Shown here in pieces: positions 14,801-28,735 of a stretch of DNA of 64,000 nucleotides. Under the pieces are notes generated by a model that saw nothing but the letters and a program-made list of their open reading frames with translations, had not been told where the DNA came from and did not search any database. Numbering within the stretch: the stretch's first letter is position 1; each line of letters begins with the position of its first letter. Origin of the DNA: Archegozetes longisetosus (Eukaryota; Arthropoda; Arachnida; Sarcoptiformes; Trhypochthoniidae). Made by a program: the position numbers and the translations under genes. The stretch spans positions 6,779,855-6,843,854 of the forward strand of contig JAEMBT020000006.1 in the NCBI GenBank assembly GCA_018873245.2, read 5' to 3'.

Positions 14801-17800
14801 TCATGTTTAGGATTACATCAGCGATGATCGCTCTACTCAGTTATGTAGTACTGATACTAAAGAATACTTGTGATTAGAAATACTGAAATTAGTGGATAAA
14901 AAATATGTGAAAACTTGTGATAATGTGAGTGTTTGACAATTAGATTATAAAATAATTGCTGGTGTAATCTTAACTGGAAACGAATCAAATTTAAATGATA
15001 AAAACACTATTTGATACTTCACTCATAATGCAGTGATAAAACATGTCCATAATGTACCTGGATAATACATGTCCATCTAATAATCATAAGTGGTCATGGC
15101 AAACCTTGACCCATATTTTACGCAAGCCTTTATGTGACAGCGCCCAACACTACACACCCAAACTCTATCTCTACCACAACACACTTTTATTAATGCTTAT
15201 CCTCCAAATGAATCGCTTTTCTAATCAGTTCATTAAACAATAATTTAGATATAATTTACGAGTTTCATTAAACATAACTTCACAAAAACTGTATTTTGAC
15301 AGAAATTCACGCATTTCAATATATCGAATGTAATTGATATGAGTTTTGAATTAAATAGTTGTCAACAAAATAGGGGATTCCTCTATCTGTTTAATGCTAA
15401 TTATTTCTAGACTACTAGTGATCAGCCCAACAGTTCCTTCGTTTTCAGAAATGAGATCAGCTTTTCAATCGAAAGCTTACTGATCATTATCAGACAAAAT
15501 GAACTTTAATTTTCAAAACCTTGCCAATCATTTCTGGTGTTAGGAGATGCCTTTGTAAGGTTAAACATAAAACTGAATGTCATTCTCAATGTTTAAAGCA
15601 TTTATTTGATAAATTCTTACATTTCTCTAGAAAGTACTTAAATTAAACTTTAAGGAGAACAAAGCTCATATTGACATTTGACAATTATATAAATATCAAT
15701 TTATTTGACTGAATCGTTCGACAAATAGTGTGATCATCTAAAACAGCGAAACAGTAATCTAAATTATATCAAATAATTAATCCCCTTCTCGTATTATGTC
15801 TAGAGATCAGATCTAAAGTAAGTTGAACTGAAACAATATTCTCTCAAAGCTAAAACTTGAATATAGCTTAAACTTGAATGGAATGTTTGCTTGAACAAAA
15901 TCTGTTATTTCAACGAATTTGGCAAGATTTCGAGCTACAAATCTAGATCATATTTTTGAAAGCGTGTTAGAAAATGAAAAGGTCAGACTTGAGCAGTTAC
16001 ACATCATGAACAATGTTTGAAATAAACAGCAATATTAGAAATATAAGCTCTACAATGAACTTATCAGTGTATTGATTCTTTAATCGATCAAATTTTTTCA
16101 AACTCTTGTAGTAAAAAATCAAGAACAATATTCAAGAAGGATAAAATGAGCGTAAAATTAAAAAAAAGAAAACTGAATACGATCTGAAAAGTTGATAAGT
16201 TTTTGTCGAATTTCTAACGTTAGAAACGACAATCCCTGAGAATAACTGAACAGAGCCTAAGGCATTATTTAGGATGTAAGTCGAAGCTGACCTCAAGCAA
16301 TAAAAAGTTTTCACTTTCGCAAAGAAATCGTTTTCTCGAGAATCACAATAAAATATTCACTAAAGTGGACAAAAGAAATAAGCAGAAAATAGAAATTTGC
16401 GACTAAGTGGTGAAGTTAATTGCTATACTGTCCACTCTTGAATTACCCATACATTAGTCAAAGTAATAAAGCAATACAAATAAGAAATTGAAGTCCTTTT
16501 CTTATCCTAGAGGGTGTCCTATCCCGTGCTTAGCACAAAAGCAAAGCTATAATAAAATTGAAAAACATTTCTAAAAAATTCAATTCTTTTCAATGTCTCT
16601 ACCAGGTAAAGTTAGTTATTAGGAAGACTTGCAAATAAATTAGTTTCCTAAGAAAACTAAATGTTCACAGTATTTTACGTGATTTATACTCTCAATTACT
16701 TGTTGATAAATCGACCTGAAGTTAGGCAAATTTTGAAGCTAACTAATTGTCGCACAAGTCAAATTTATTAAATTTAATTAATTAGCTTCCTTTTGGCCAG
16801 GTCTAAAAGAGGAGAAAAGTCTAGTGAAAGCTTGGTGTTTAAGAGAAGGATGAGTGAAAGCATTTAAAAACATTTAATCAAATTATAATTGTTTGACATC
16901 AGAACCGCAAGCGTATAGCCTATAAATTCAAGGAAAACCTGACGAGGAAAAGCTGGGATTATCTAAAAATAAAAAATTAAAATATTGTTTAATCGAAAAT
17001 CAATTTTTCAACTGGAATTTTCCAAAATTCTCATCAAAATAGTTAAACAAAAGAAATAGTAGGCTTGCAAGCATTGAGCGTGAGATTTAGACGAACAAAA
17101 TTGCAAATAAATGATAATAAAAGATAAATAAAAATGAAAAGTTAGGCACAAAAGTTAGTTGGTTGTTATAGAAAGCATTTTCCCTTTTCTTATCTGACTG
17201 CTATCCTTCGCTTTCTCGCAACCCTTCCCTCTAAAGGATTTGTCCTTTGCCTTATCAACTATCAACTGAACCCTTTTCTACATACTGAAAATTTCCAAAC
17301 GACTGGACACCTCAAAGCTAGCAATGGAAAGCTGGACCACCTTTCAAGGCCTTTGAATATTTTGCTTTGGACTTAGTTGGGATAGTCATGAGTAGGAGTA
17401 ACGACAAAACTCACAATAAGCAAGAAATAAGAATATTCAAATAAAAAGCAGAAAAGTATATCCCTTTTGGTTTTTTCAGAAAAATAGAAAAACACATTTG
17501 CTTCGAATGGTAAACATATCTCGTGGCCAACACCTGTCACATATGTCCCATTAAGCGTATGCAAAATACCGACAAACACAAACTCTTCAATTCGGTTTTA
17601 ATTCTAGTTTTTATCTGAAATTAGATTTTTCCTAAACTGAATTATCTAAAGTGGAAAATATGACTTATTAAATATGGCTTTGGTTTACTGTAAACTTCTT
17701 TTTAAAAGATAACTTTTATGAAGGACAGTAAGTTGAGTTAAAATACTTGAAATCCTAGTCGATCTTTGGAGCAAACAACCAATAAACAAGTTTTGATCAA

Positions 17801-20800
17801 ATAAGTTATAAAAATTAAGCCTTAGTTAGTATAGAATTAACTTAAATATCTAGCAATCGCTATGAGTTAACATAAACACAACTTAATGTCAACCAATACA
17901 ATAGTTGACTGAATAGTGATCGTCTATTAATTAAAAGCATACCAGTTGTCACATGTTTAGACCTAACTATTTAGCAAACTGTTTATCAGCGAAAATAATG
18001 AGATAATAAATAGATAAATGAGAGAAAAACAGATGATATGGTCTGTTTGGAAGAGTAATATGTTCGCAAAACTAGCTCGAAAAAATAGAAGCGCTTTGAA
18101 AATATTAGATTTTTGTAAGCGAGTTATAAGGCGTCACATCTAGTACTCACTTATTATTAGTTGATATCACGCAAACATTTAACTTATACTAAAAAAGGCT
18201 CAAACATCCATTAAGAATAAGAACCAATTTATAAAATAAAAAACAAATAAACAGATAAAAAATCAGCTTAGTATATTAATGGCTATATCTAACTATCTAT
18301 CAATACAAACTTCTTACAAAGTACTAATATCTATACATAATTACAAAACTAAGAAACTGTTTTACTTAAGCAAAGTTTAGTTAATGTATTGAATCGATAG
18401 AAATGAGACAAAAAGAGATGAAATGCAGTTATGATTAGCATTAAAAACAACAACAATCATCTGATTGGCACTTAATACAGATAGAAAGGATAGAAAGGTA
18501 TAATACTCTATGCATTTAGTAAAACATGAGAAGCAGATTAAAACACTGAGAAGTGAACAGTAGTAAATAAGTAAACTAAAAAAGTAGAGTCTAAAGGCAA
18601 ACGTATGAATGAATCTATTTTTGTTGACCGGTTTAAAAATAGAACATAACTTACCAGTTATTTTAGGAAACATCAGAGTTAGGCCTCAAAACACATTACA
18701 CGCCAAATATTGAACTCAAGCTTCACTCTAAGCACAAGCATTGGTTGCCTCCCACTGACTGGGATTTCCAACACTTTCCAATCGCTACCACTTATCAAAT
18801 AGTTCCCAATCGCTAACATTCAATTCATTTATCTCTCTATTTAGATCTTATCTGTATTGATATGATTTAAAATCTGCTTATTAGCGATTGTTTTGTCATT
18901 TAATTAATTTCGTAAGTTTTGTTTTGTCAACGTAACAATTGTTTCCATGTTTATTATTCAATCAATTCTTTAAATGGATGTAAAGCTAGCGAAAGGAGGT
19001 CTAAACCATAGAAACCAATACGTCATTCCATACGTCTTTAGCCGCGAAGATCCCTTCTTCACATGAAACTTTTATGTTTTTTCAATCAGCTCTCAATGTT
19101 TATTAGTATCTCTTCCGTAACCCTTTATTACTACTTATTGAACGCTTATTCGGCACTCTTTTTGCAGACTTGGAAATTTTTTCCTTTGCTTTCATTGCGG
19201 CTATAATTATAAGTGTTTCAAATTTGACTCAAAACTCTCTCTCTCTCTTTGATTAACTGGGTCATTCCATTTCAAAGTACATTTCATTCAACTATCATTT
19301 CACTCCTCATATTCTCATGGCTTTTCGTTCAAATTCTAAAATTTTATTAAACAGAATTTTCAGTTGAGAATGAATTTTACTTTTAAAGCAGTACTTAATA
19401 CTATTGAATTTGGTTTTTAATGGACTTATATTTGCATGCGAACTGTAGGTTTACAATCATTCTATACTTTTGATAAACAGTAGAAGTAAGTTTACGAAAT
19501 GTCCGCATAACATTCAAAGACAAAGTAGTTCTTGTACAACATTTTTTATTGTAAAACTCAATATATGTTCGTAATTGAAATTCGGTTAACATTGAATGCT
19601 ATTTCATATGTAAATCTTAGAAACTGGTGTTCAGATCAACTACTACCAAGAAACTGAGATTTTCCTTAAGATTATTCAGAAATACGGAATATTTAGTGGT
19701 GTCTTTGCCAGAGATTAACGACTAGACAAGAATTGATCATAAGTTGGAGCCAATAATACTTAAAAGCCAAACTAAATTAATATTGAAGTGTTAACATTAA
19801 ATATTGCTTAAAAATGAATGAAATCTAGAACGAAGGCATTCAATTTATTGAATAGATGTTTATCGTTAGGTATTTACTGATATTGAAGTGATAGCCTTTC
19901 AATCGAGCAAATGTTTTGAGGGAGACTTCTTTTTTCCATCAAAAATCTACTGAGTGATTGAAATCTGAAGGTCACAAGGAGTAATTAGCAGAAAAGTAAC
20001 TTCATATTAGATTCAGATGTTTTGCCCATTTTATTAAAAGCATCCAAACCTTGATTCCAAATGATTGGTTGAGCGCATAGGCATTAGTATGTGTATTGCA
20101 TGCAGTCTCCAACAGGTACTCAACTATAGTATGTCATTATATTATGCGAGCAGAATCCAAGCCTCAGATGTGCAATAGATTTATCTCTAACTAAATGTTG
20201 CTGCAGAGGCATTAACGTCATTGAGAATTTACAACACGTACCGCAAAAAAACTGCGTTTTCAGGTAAAAGTCAAGGACAGACTAAAAGGTACTATATTTT
20301 AAAAGATATAAGATATAAAATACTAGTATTGCTATAGAATTGCAGAAATTACACAAAACATAAACGCTTTATATAGTTCTTACAATTGAATCCCAAAGCA
20401 AATAATTTTATTTACTCTTTTTGGATGGAAATCTATTTTAGGATTTAATTGAAGTACCTCTCGAACAGATTTTATTGGAAGAATCCATGTATTTTAATAA
20501 TTTGTGAACTAACATAACTGATCTATCGCTAAAATGTTAGTAGCTCATCTACTCTATGATTAGTCAATTGAATTGCAATAAAAAAACATTCCTACAACCT
20601 ATTGGGCCTCATGCGCTCATTCAATTTTTTCCTTGTATGTAAAGACTTATCCAAGTCTAGCAACTTAACATTGAACGTTTAACTTTTGAATAACAAATTT
20701 ATTTACTTAATCACGTTCAATTATCACATCTGTATGCCTTGAGTTTTCGGTCAAATTAAATTAAGACACTAGATCTAAATCTTAATTATTATTACGATCT

Positions 20801-22933
20801 AATTTCAAGTTTGAAAACTCGATCGCTTATCTCTATTTTTGGCAAACTCTATCAATTATTTGAGTTGAATGAAATAAATTGAGATGCACTGGAAAGATAT
20901 TAATAGCTAGTAATATGATGCTAACAGTAGAATGTATTTATTATTATACAAAATTATTAGCTGTACTTTACAATAATAAAACTCATTCAACTTAACACAT
21001 GTCACATCAAAGGAATACATGTGATTTTGATAGTAATTAGTCTCCATGAAGATAGTATTTCGTTTTTAGTTGTCATGTGCTTTAATTACAAGTCCACTCT
21101 TCACAATAAATCGGTTTGATTTAATTGAAATCACTCTGAATAAACATCCTTCGATGTGACAAAAATAATCTTTAAGACTGATAGACAATTTTGGTCAAAC
21201 CATGTAGTTTTCATTAGGTTTTTAGTTATAAACATACATATCTAGTGTAATAATTAAATGGTATCTAAATTAATGATTCTCAATACATATATCATATGAT
21301 TCAATTAATATTCTGATTGAATCATAGTTCGATGAAGGAAAGTCAAGAAATAATTCATTTTGTCGACAGTTTATTTGATGTTCAGTTTGAAAATCTAAAC
21401 ATCGAAAATATCAGATATCAGTGCTTTGAATTTCATGCTTGGAACTACCATTCAAACCCGACAACTTTTCAATTTTCGATTCGATGCGTGCGATCTATAA
21501 ACTAATGTCAATTTTCATGTCATAAACAATATTTTAATTTTGAATATTTGAATTAAACAAATTTTAATAAAACATTAACCGGCGATTGGGTTGAATGACA
21601 CCACTTTTTTGAAAGAACTTTTCTTAAAGCTATAGTGGATCTAAAAAATAATAGAAATCTGACGGAAACGGATTAATTATAACTTTAGAAAGAATTCGGC
21701 CTTTATGGAAATCTCTTTGAGATAAAATTCCAAATTAGCAATAGATTAGTTGTTCAAGAAGAATGACTAGATCTAAACTGCCTTTAATTCATTTGGAGAC
21801 TTTAAAATCATAACTCAATTGTGTTATTAAAATATCTGTCAAAAGGAAAGTCCATTGCTTTCAATTCGTTGCATTTGAGTAAACGACAACAATTTTATTC
21901 AACCATACATTGCAATTATATACTCATTGAATCTTTTCTGAGCGAAATTTCCTCATAATTAAAATCATTTTTGATTGTTATTGTTGCTCTTCATGATAAA
22001 CAAATTTGTTGTCACTCAATTTTAGAGTAAGGCTTGAAAAGCAAACTTGATTCTTATTTCAGGTTAATTTCCATTCCTAAAGGATCATATGCTAATGCAT
22101 GGTTTCAAAGTCATTTGGCAGTTACTCAAATAAACACATCAAAGTTTAAATAAGTGGACAACAAGCTAAAACATTATTGCTTGTTATACACAATTATTTG
22201 ATTAAACCATAATTTAAACAATCCAAATGATCAAAATAATGAATTTTAATTTAATCAGAAAATAAAATTTTCATAAACTATTTAAAAGAACAGATAATAG
22301 ATATAACATATAAGATAACATTACGATAGTTATCATTTTGCAAATAGGAATGCAATTATTGAAAATAATACTATAATTGATTAAACTAAATCTAAACTTT
22401 AAAAATTTATAAAAGTCTGACGAAAATATCGAAATAAAATCGTAGAAATTTGGAGGATATAAAAATATTTATTGTCTATATATTTAGAATTTTAACTCTT
22501 TCAACTAACTATATTATATTCATTCATGTGTATACTATAAAAATTAAAGCGATCCTTCATAGAAAATTGTGATTGTTTCGAAAATTTTGGGAAAAATATT
22601 TAATCATAGTTTGTTGATATACCTATGTGTAAATGCAAGCTCGACACTTTGCAAGTTTTATGCTTAGCTTACAACGTCTTTCAAATTTGAAAAGTAAAAG
22701 TGGAAGTAATAAGTACTAATAACTGATAGTTTTTAATCCACAATAAAGATTTTAATATACAAAATAATTAATTATATTTGATTAAAGAATCATTACTTTT
22801 CATTCATCTGATTAAAAAATTGAAAGTGCCGAGCTTGCATTTATATATAAATATAGTGATTGAGACTCTCGGTCTCAAATTGGTTCCTATACACGAATTA
22901 AAGCTTGAGGTCACCTTATTCTTGACAGTATAA

Positions 22934-24327
22934 TCATGACTGAAGCCATTGAGCGTGTATTCGTTTCAAGTGCGATACAGCCCTTTCACTTATGTTTAAA
23001 GCTGGATTCACCGCAAGCAGTGTTTTGTTCATCGAATTTAAAGCCAAACCACTTAACCCAAGATATGTGTGCATAGGATCTAACATAAACTGATTATTAA
23101 ACTCCTTCTCAAAAGTAATTATAAATCGATTACCTGGAAAACTATCGGGATATTTGGCAAGTCCTCCAGTAATAGTGTCTTGTGTGGCGAGTATGAAACG
23201 TTCGTTCGATTCAGTATTGACTAAATTGTAAGCATTTATCAACTTGAGAGCTCCCCCGATCCAAAACGAATAACAAGTATCGGTATCTTTATTAGGTCTT
23301 CCTTGAAAGCCGTCGTATTGCTTGAAAAGGCACCATCTCTTTAATGCTGCAATTTGTTTGCTTGTTAACGCATTATGCAATTGATCCATTAGAGTGAGCG
23401 CAGCTAAGGCACAGTATGTCGATCCACCATGACTTTCAAGACCAGGTCCCTGACCGAAACCATTTTCATAACTCTATTCAATTCGTAATTTCATGTTTCT
23501 TGTGATTAAATCAATTCTAAAACATTTTCGATTGTAAAACATATTTAAGAATACGTACAAAACTTTTCTTTATGAACAAAGTAGTTTTTTCAATATCGAT
23601 TCCAGACCAGTCTTGAAGAATATAACAAATAGTTGTCGCGCAATAAACAAATCTCATGTCATTCTCTTTTTCGTAAACTACTGGAATAAAACTGAATATT
23701 GAAATTAGTTTTGACAATTCATTCGAGAAATTGCTGGAATATTAGATGAGTTGAGAACAAGAGTCAATCATTGCATACCTGCCATCTTCTAATTGATGTT
23801 CCTTTAGTCCATTAATAATTGCAGTTCTATTGACTCGACTGAGATCGTCGCCAAGTATTATGAGCGAAGACAATGCACAATAAGTCATCGCCAGATTTCC
23901 ACAATCGTACGCATTGTTGATTCCGTTGGCTGTCGAACCTCTGAACCCGTGATGACCACAATCACTGTCTGAAACACAAAATATTATCAAATTAGTATTA
24001 AATATAATTAAATTGATTGTAAACCAACTGTTTTGCGGTAATATTTGCAAAGAGTAAATCCACTCAATTATTTGATCTCTTTGTTCGTCAATTAAATGCA
24101 AACTATTCAACAAATCGAGTCCTGATATGGCGAAGAAGGCAACCGTTAGGCTTGAGAGATTAAGATTAAGTTAGTCATTGATTAGTTAATCAAATCATAA
24201 TTTAATACCGGCTGATGTCGAGCGAGACTAAAGATGGCGGCAATACTTGTAAGGTCCTCTTCAAATACCTGGCGTGAGAATTGCATAAAATATCTTGCAT
24301 TTCATTTAAATGTTTGTTGTTTTCCAT
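22934..24327 (-). CDS. PGGT1B: Geranylgeranyltransferase type I beta subunit
   Basis: Beta subunit of the cytosolic protein geranylgeranyltransferase I, which attaches geranylgeranyl to CaaX cysteines of Rho/Rap-type GTPases. Six exons join in phase: 24209-24327, 24029-24150, 23779-23968, 23559-23691, 23134-23473 and 22934-23079. They give 349 residues (human 377), and the ATG at 24327 starts MENNKHLNEM. Prenyltransferase alpha-alpha repeats are clear, for example GPGLESHGGSTYCALAAL and GRPNKDTDTCYSFWIGG. The zinc ligands expected from the human enzyme (Asp269, Cys271, His321) fall at Asp253, Cys255 and His305, a constant offset of 16. Introns are 54-87 nt. The donor of intron 2 (GTTGGT) is weak but is the only one that keeps the frame. 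The 54-nt intron 23080-23133 has no stop and is a multiple of three, so a naive read shows a false insertion before the zinc-ligand His. No damage is seen. Confidence 0.95.
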
Positions 24328-25351
24328 TTGTTTTATAGTTTAATTGCTTAAGTCCTAAATACAGCTATTTAGCTAAAACAGAGTTCAGTTTGTATGACAT
24401 CCGCTCGAAATATCGACTTGTTTCAATTAAAATAAATTATAACTTAAATTCAGTTCTAATTCTTTAAGTGTTTTATAATAAATGAATTTTTGAATTTCTC
24501 AAATTAATATTTTTAATATTAAATTTTTAATAGACTTGTAATCTTATAATTTACTTGAATATTAACTATTCTAACACAGATTTCATGCAAATCCATTTGA
24601 GTATTTGAGACATAGTTTATGGACATACCTTCTACTCTACAATCATATGGTTTGCATAATATTTTGTTTTTGATAAAAGTTAATTTCAATTTAAGTTTGA
24701 TTTGATTATTGGTAAGTCTATTGTTATCATACGCTTGACTCATTTGTCTATAGTTAGCTAATCATCAGATGTCTGATCAGTAATTAAGTCAGTTTCTAAT
24801 AATTAACTTATTTAATTGATTTGAATGACTCGAAGAATTGGTCAGATATTCAAATAATGAGTTTTATGAGAAGTTCGCTTAAATTAGTCAATGGATTGTC
24901 ACTGATTGGCAGTTCTTTCAGTCAACAAATTCGACATAACGTCCGTTGGTTTTTCGAGAAGCCGTCAGGTTAAGAGAATACGAAAGTTTGGATACCATAA
25001 AAGAATTTCAACTCAAAAGGGAAGAAACATTATTATGAGAAGGATATTAAAAGGAAGACATATTTTGGCGCATTAGTTGCAACCATTGATCACATTTTCA
25101 ACTAATTCAAAATTCAAATTTATTGAGTTTTAGTTTATAGTCAAATAATTAGAAAATATTGAATTTCTATCAATTACGTTATCAAAAATGTAAACAACAA
25201 CTAAAGTTGCTTTAAAAGTAAAACATGTTTTAAATGTTCAATTCGGTTCGTATCAAATTTCATAGAAAACATCACTTGATCAGAGCTTTTGACACTTGAA
25301 TATATAACTGTATTAATAATGATTGAATCCAATCGTTGAACAATAATTCGA
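24328..25351. other. Intergenic, PGGT1B to SPG21
   Basis: AT-rich and without a supportable gene. It should contain the PGGT1B promoter (on the minus strand, at the left end) and the 3' UTR of SPG21. I recognise no defined element. Confidence 0.5.
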
Positions 25352-26524
25352 TCATCTATCAGTCGTCTCAGAAGTTGCTGGACTTGCAATTTCTATTTGA
25401 TCAGAAGAAGCCGAATATTTCGTGTGTTTGAATTGACGCAAATGAATTATGATATGCATATTCACTTCTTCAGGTCGACTCAAATACGGAAAGTTCCCTC
25501 CAGTCTTCAGATGAGCTCTTTTAGCATCTGGATATAATTTGTATAATTCTTCGCGAACGTTCTGACTGAGAGCGCAGTGATCGAAGACCTTATAATTAAT
25601 AAAATTGCTTAGTTATAAAGTATTTCAAGTCTATCGGTTTTAAACTAATCAGATCATTCTTTCAGTTTAATTAATGACTAAATTCAGGTATGAGTTGATT
25701 TTGATCGAAAAGTTATTGAAAACTCGATTGAATGCAAACATGAGAATAGAGCTAGACTTACATCCATTATAGTTATGTGTAAATTATGCAGTTTTTGAGG
25801 TTCAACATAACAATTGACGCAATTGAGAGTCAGCCTTGAGGCCAATTCAGGTTGTGATAAACTGTTCAACTTTTCAGACATGAATTGGACGGCATCTATG
25901 ATAGATTGATCTTTTGAATAGGTTTGCATCGAAGAGCTTCCCATCACTAGTTTTCTGAGAAGAGTACTCGGAGTCATCCAAAACCTTATAAAATAGTGCC
26001 TGTAGTAAAAATCAATACATATAAAATTTAATGGTAACTAACATGACAGCAGAATCCGTGTGATTAAAAATAGAAGTATCAGCAAAGCTGTTACAGAGAA
26101 ATAACGATTGAACGCGAGGACTTTGAACAGTACTTTCTGCGAATTTCTGCGCCAGAAATCCTCCGAGAGATGCGCCAAATAAGTGCACTTTGTCTAAATT
26201 CAAGTGATCCAATAACTTAGAGAAACCACTTATGAATTCCCTTAAAGTCCAATAAGTCGGGTATTCAGCAGCAATGACTCGATAACCTTTCGGCGATAAC
26301 TCTAGCAATTGCTTAAAAATATATCAGCCTTTCCACTCACTGGAGGCAAACATATCAAAGGAGAGACAACAGTTTTTGGGCCACAATCATATACTGTCCA
26401 GATTTTAGACGAGTCATCGTCTACTATTATTTTCTTCAATGAAACATTACTTCGAAATGTTTGGTAATCAGAAGAGAGACTGATATTACTAACGGTTTCG
26501 TTTTTATTACTTAATAGATTGAGC
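25352..26524 (-). CDS. SPG21: Maspardin (SPG21), one base short
   Basis: Maspardin is a non-catalytic alpha/beta-hydrolase-fold protein of the endosome/Golgi system; loss of human SPG21 causes Mast syndrome. Exons on the minus strand are 26043-26524, 25762-25999 and 25352-25588, with introns of 43 and 173 nt. Close matches to the human protein include [16 protein letters not shown], the nucleophile-elbow block [36 protein letters not shown] and [20 protein letters not shown]. The conserved stretch [14 protein letters not shown] is broken. A five-base A run on the plus strand (26315-26319) is one base too short to keep frame, although the homology continues on both sides. This is either a sequencing/assembly indel or a real frameshift. 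The 5' end is unresolved: an acceptor precedes 26524, so the start codon must lie in an upstream exon. Confidence 0.9.
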
Positions 26525-27417
26525 CTAAAAATAGTAAAATCAATTGAAATGATTATCTCGAATATTTTTCGATTAGATATTCATGAATATTTCATACACT
26601 CTGTCCGCCATCTCATTATTGGAATTAGAATAAATATCAATTACAACAATAAGTCCAAGATTTTAGTGGGAGTTCCGACAAAACTAATCGATTTGATAAA
26701 ACTTTTGAGGCCTTTATCAAACGCCAACTTATCTGAAATAAGAACATGTGACAAATCACTTCATTACTTTCTAGTTAGTGTTTTCAAACATCTAATCTTC
26801 GAATAAACACTTTAATTGTGAAGTATGAGTCAATTTTTAAGAGCTAAAGACATTTTTGCAAATGTTACGATATTACAGTTTAGGCTTAAAACTGATCACA
26901 AATTACTCAAATTTAAATATAAATGGCGCAAAAAGATGAATCAATGAGTGGTTTGCACGAAAATGATAACTTGAATCGATTTAAGGAAATCAACTTTAAC
27001 GTAGGACAATACATAGAGAGTGACCAAATCGGGTCATCGTTTTGATTTGTTGCAAAGCACTCTCTCTAAAAACTATTTGTTTAAAATAGATTGAGGCCAT
27101 TAGTTCGCAACATTTTCATAATAAAAAATATCGTTAATTTTACAATTTGGGAAATACTTGCCAAATGATCGGTCAATTTATTGTGAAATGAAGTAACATA
27201 TTGTGTGCGTTCAAAACAAACAACTAAGTTATTGTGCAATCAATTATTAAATTGGTTCAAAATCAAGTCTTATTCAATTGCGTTATTAGTAAATTAACAG
27301 AAATGATCATAAATTACAAACTTACAAATAATTGAAAAATAATTGAAATAAAAATATATACAAATACAATATCTAACTGTAATTGAACTAAGTGACAATA
27401 ATAATAACAATACATAC

Positions 27418-27491
27418 CTATTATCGATTTGGCACATTATGTCAAATGAATGTTTACATAAAGTGTAGTATAAAACTAAAAGTGAATGCAT
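27418..27491 (-). CDS. Candidate first exon of SPG21
   Basis: An ATG at 27491 opens 24 codons plus two bases (MHSLLVLYYTLCKH...CQIDNR), ending at a good donor (GTATGT). This joins in phase to the SPG21 acceptor at 26524/26525 across an 893-nt intron. The encoded N-terminus is hydrophobic, unlike the N-terminus of human maspardin, so the link rests on phase alone. The exon may belong to a different gene, or be a 5' UTR exon. Confidence 0.3.
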
Positions 27492-28130
27492 TAAGACTGC
27501 AACGAGAGACACACTTCGATAAAGTGGCGAACCTTCGCTAGACTTCCGCTTTAGATTCACTGTTAATCGGGTTCTAAATCTAATTTATAAATCATTTCTA
27601 GGTTAAGCTAATTCTATCCATTGTTTAAAAGTGTTTTTTTAAAGTAAATTACAGCAAAAATTGTAAAATTTGTATTATTTTTGTAACTTTGCATCACTTG
27701 AATTAGTTGTTATACTTATTATTAAGTAATTTGTTACCTATTGACACAAGAAGGTACTTATCAGGTTGAACAACGTCTATTAGGCATGTACTAAAATGTG
27801 TATAACTAAACTTATATTAACACAAAAGACTATTCAGAAGTGTTAATTATAGAATGAATGACTGCAATTGAGATAAAATAGAGCACAATCTAATGAATTT
27901 CAATGGAGAAAATAGTTGACAAGTGCGTAAATTGAGCTTTCATAAGTTTAGTACTTAAATCCCAACTTCAATTAATTAAACAGCAGTAACCTTAATGTCA
28001 CTGCTTGTATAACTTCCAACTACTATTCTAATATCTCTAAATCAATATCGATTGTTTTAAGGTATTATACCCTAGTATCACCTCTAAATAGACACTTTAA
28101 GCAGACTATAAGTCAGACTGCAATCAGCTA

Positions 28131-28255
28131 CAGTAAAATCTGTCTCTTACATGTAGTTAACTGGTTTTTAAAAATCAATAGCATCTCTATGACACTTTTA
28201 CATTAATTCTTTGAAAAATAATTAAGTCTGTGTGAAAGTTAGACAGGTTTTACTG
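28131..28255. mobile_element. Short pogo/Tigger-like MITE
   Basis: Inverted ends CAGTAAAATCTGTCT and, on the opposite strand, CAGTAAAACCTGTCT enclose 125 bp. The left end is preceded by TA, the usual target duplication. The right flank reads CA, probably a mutated TA. No coding capacity. Confidence 0.6.
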
Positions 28256-28354
28256 CAACAGGAAATGTCAAATAAGACTAGAGATTCACAGCTAGATTAG
28301 TTGGAAATCCACGACTCTGGAACTTTAGAATGAACGGAACTAAAACAGCGAATA

Positions 28355-28735
28355 CAGTAAACACTCGATATTTGAAACAGCTTATTTTGAAATACTCAGT
28401 ATTTTGAACCAATTTGAACACCAGTTTATACTGTTTTGTACCTCTTTATTTTGAAATATCTGTCAAACAGTTTCAAGATATAATAACACATCAAATTTTC
28501 ACAAAAAATCATCATAATTAAGACTGCTGAGCAGTTCGGTTCCAGAAATTTGTGAACGAACCTCAAACCTGAACCCTAATCTAAATAAAGTCTTAGTCTT
28601 AATCATTCAAATATTGCATTTTGAGCAAAATCTTTATATCAAACTTTTGTTTAATATACCAGCTGTTTTGAAAACTAGTTATTATGAACAAAATTTTTTC
28701 GGCAGAAGCAGGTTCAAAATAACGAGGTTCTTCTG
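28355..28735. mobile_element. pogo/Tigger-like MITE with TA duplication
   Basis: The left end CAGTAAACACTCGATATTTG and the inverted right end CAGAAGAACCTCGTTATTTT are directly flanked by TA on both sides. CAGT ends, TA targets and CTCGTTATTTTGAAC-type subterminal sequence are typical of Tigger-derived MITEs. The 381-bp interior is AT-rich and non-coding. Confidence 0.65.

Larger units (their letters stand above)
1..22900. other. Gene-free AT-rich stretch, 23 kb
   Basis: I read both strands and found no open frame with a recognisable domain, no splice-consistent exon chain and no transposon ends. The open frames present are all under 100 codons with AT-biased composition, as expected by chance. 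The first ~9 kb holds several microsatellites, listed separately. The remainder is featureless. It could be intergenic DNA, a very long intron, or a regulatory region of a gene to the left. Nothing in the sequence decides between these. Confidence 0.6.

Noticed and set aside
26312-26340. 29-nt intron in SPG21
   Set aside because: It would restore frame and has GTGAGT, but it removes residues conserved in human maspardin and is shorter than every supported intron here. Kept only as an alternative.
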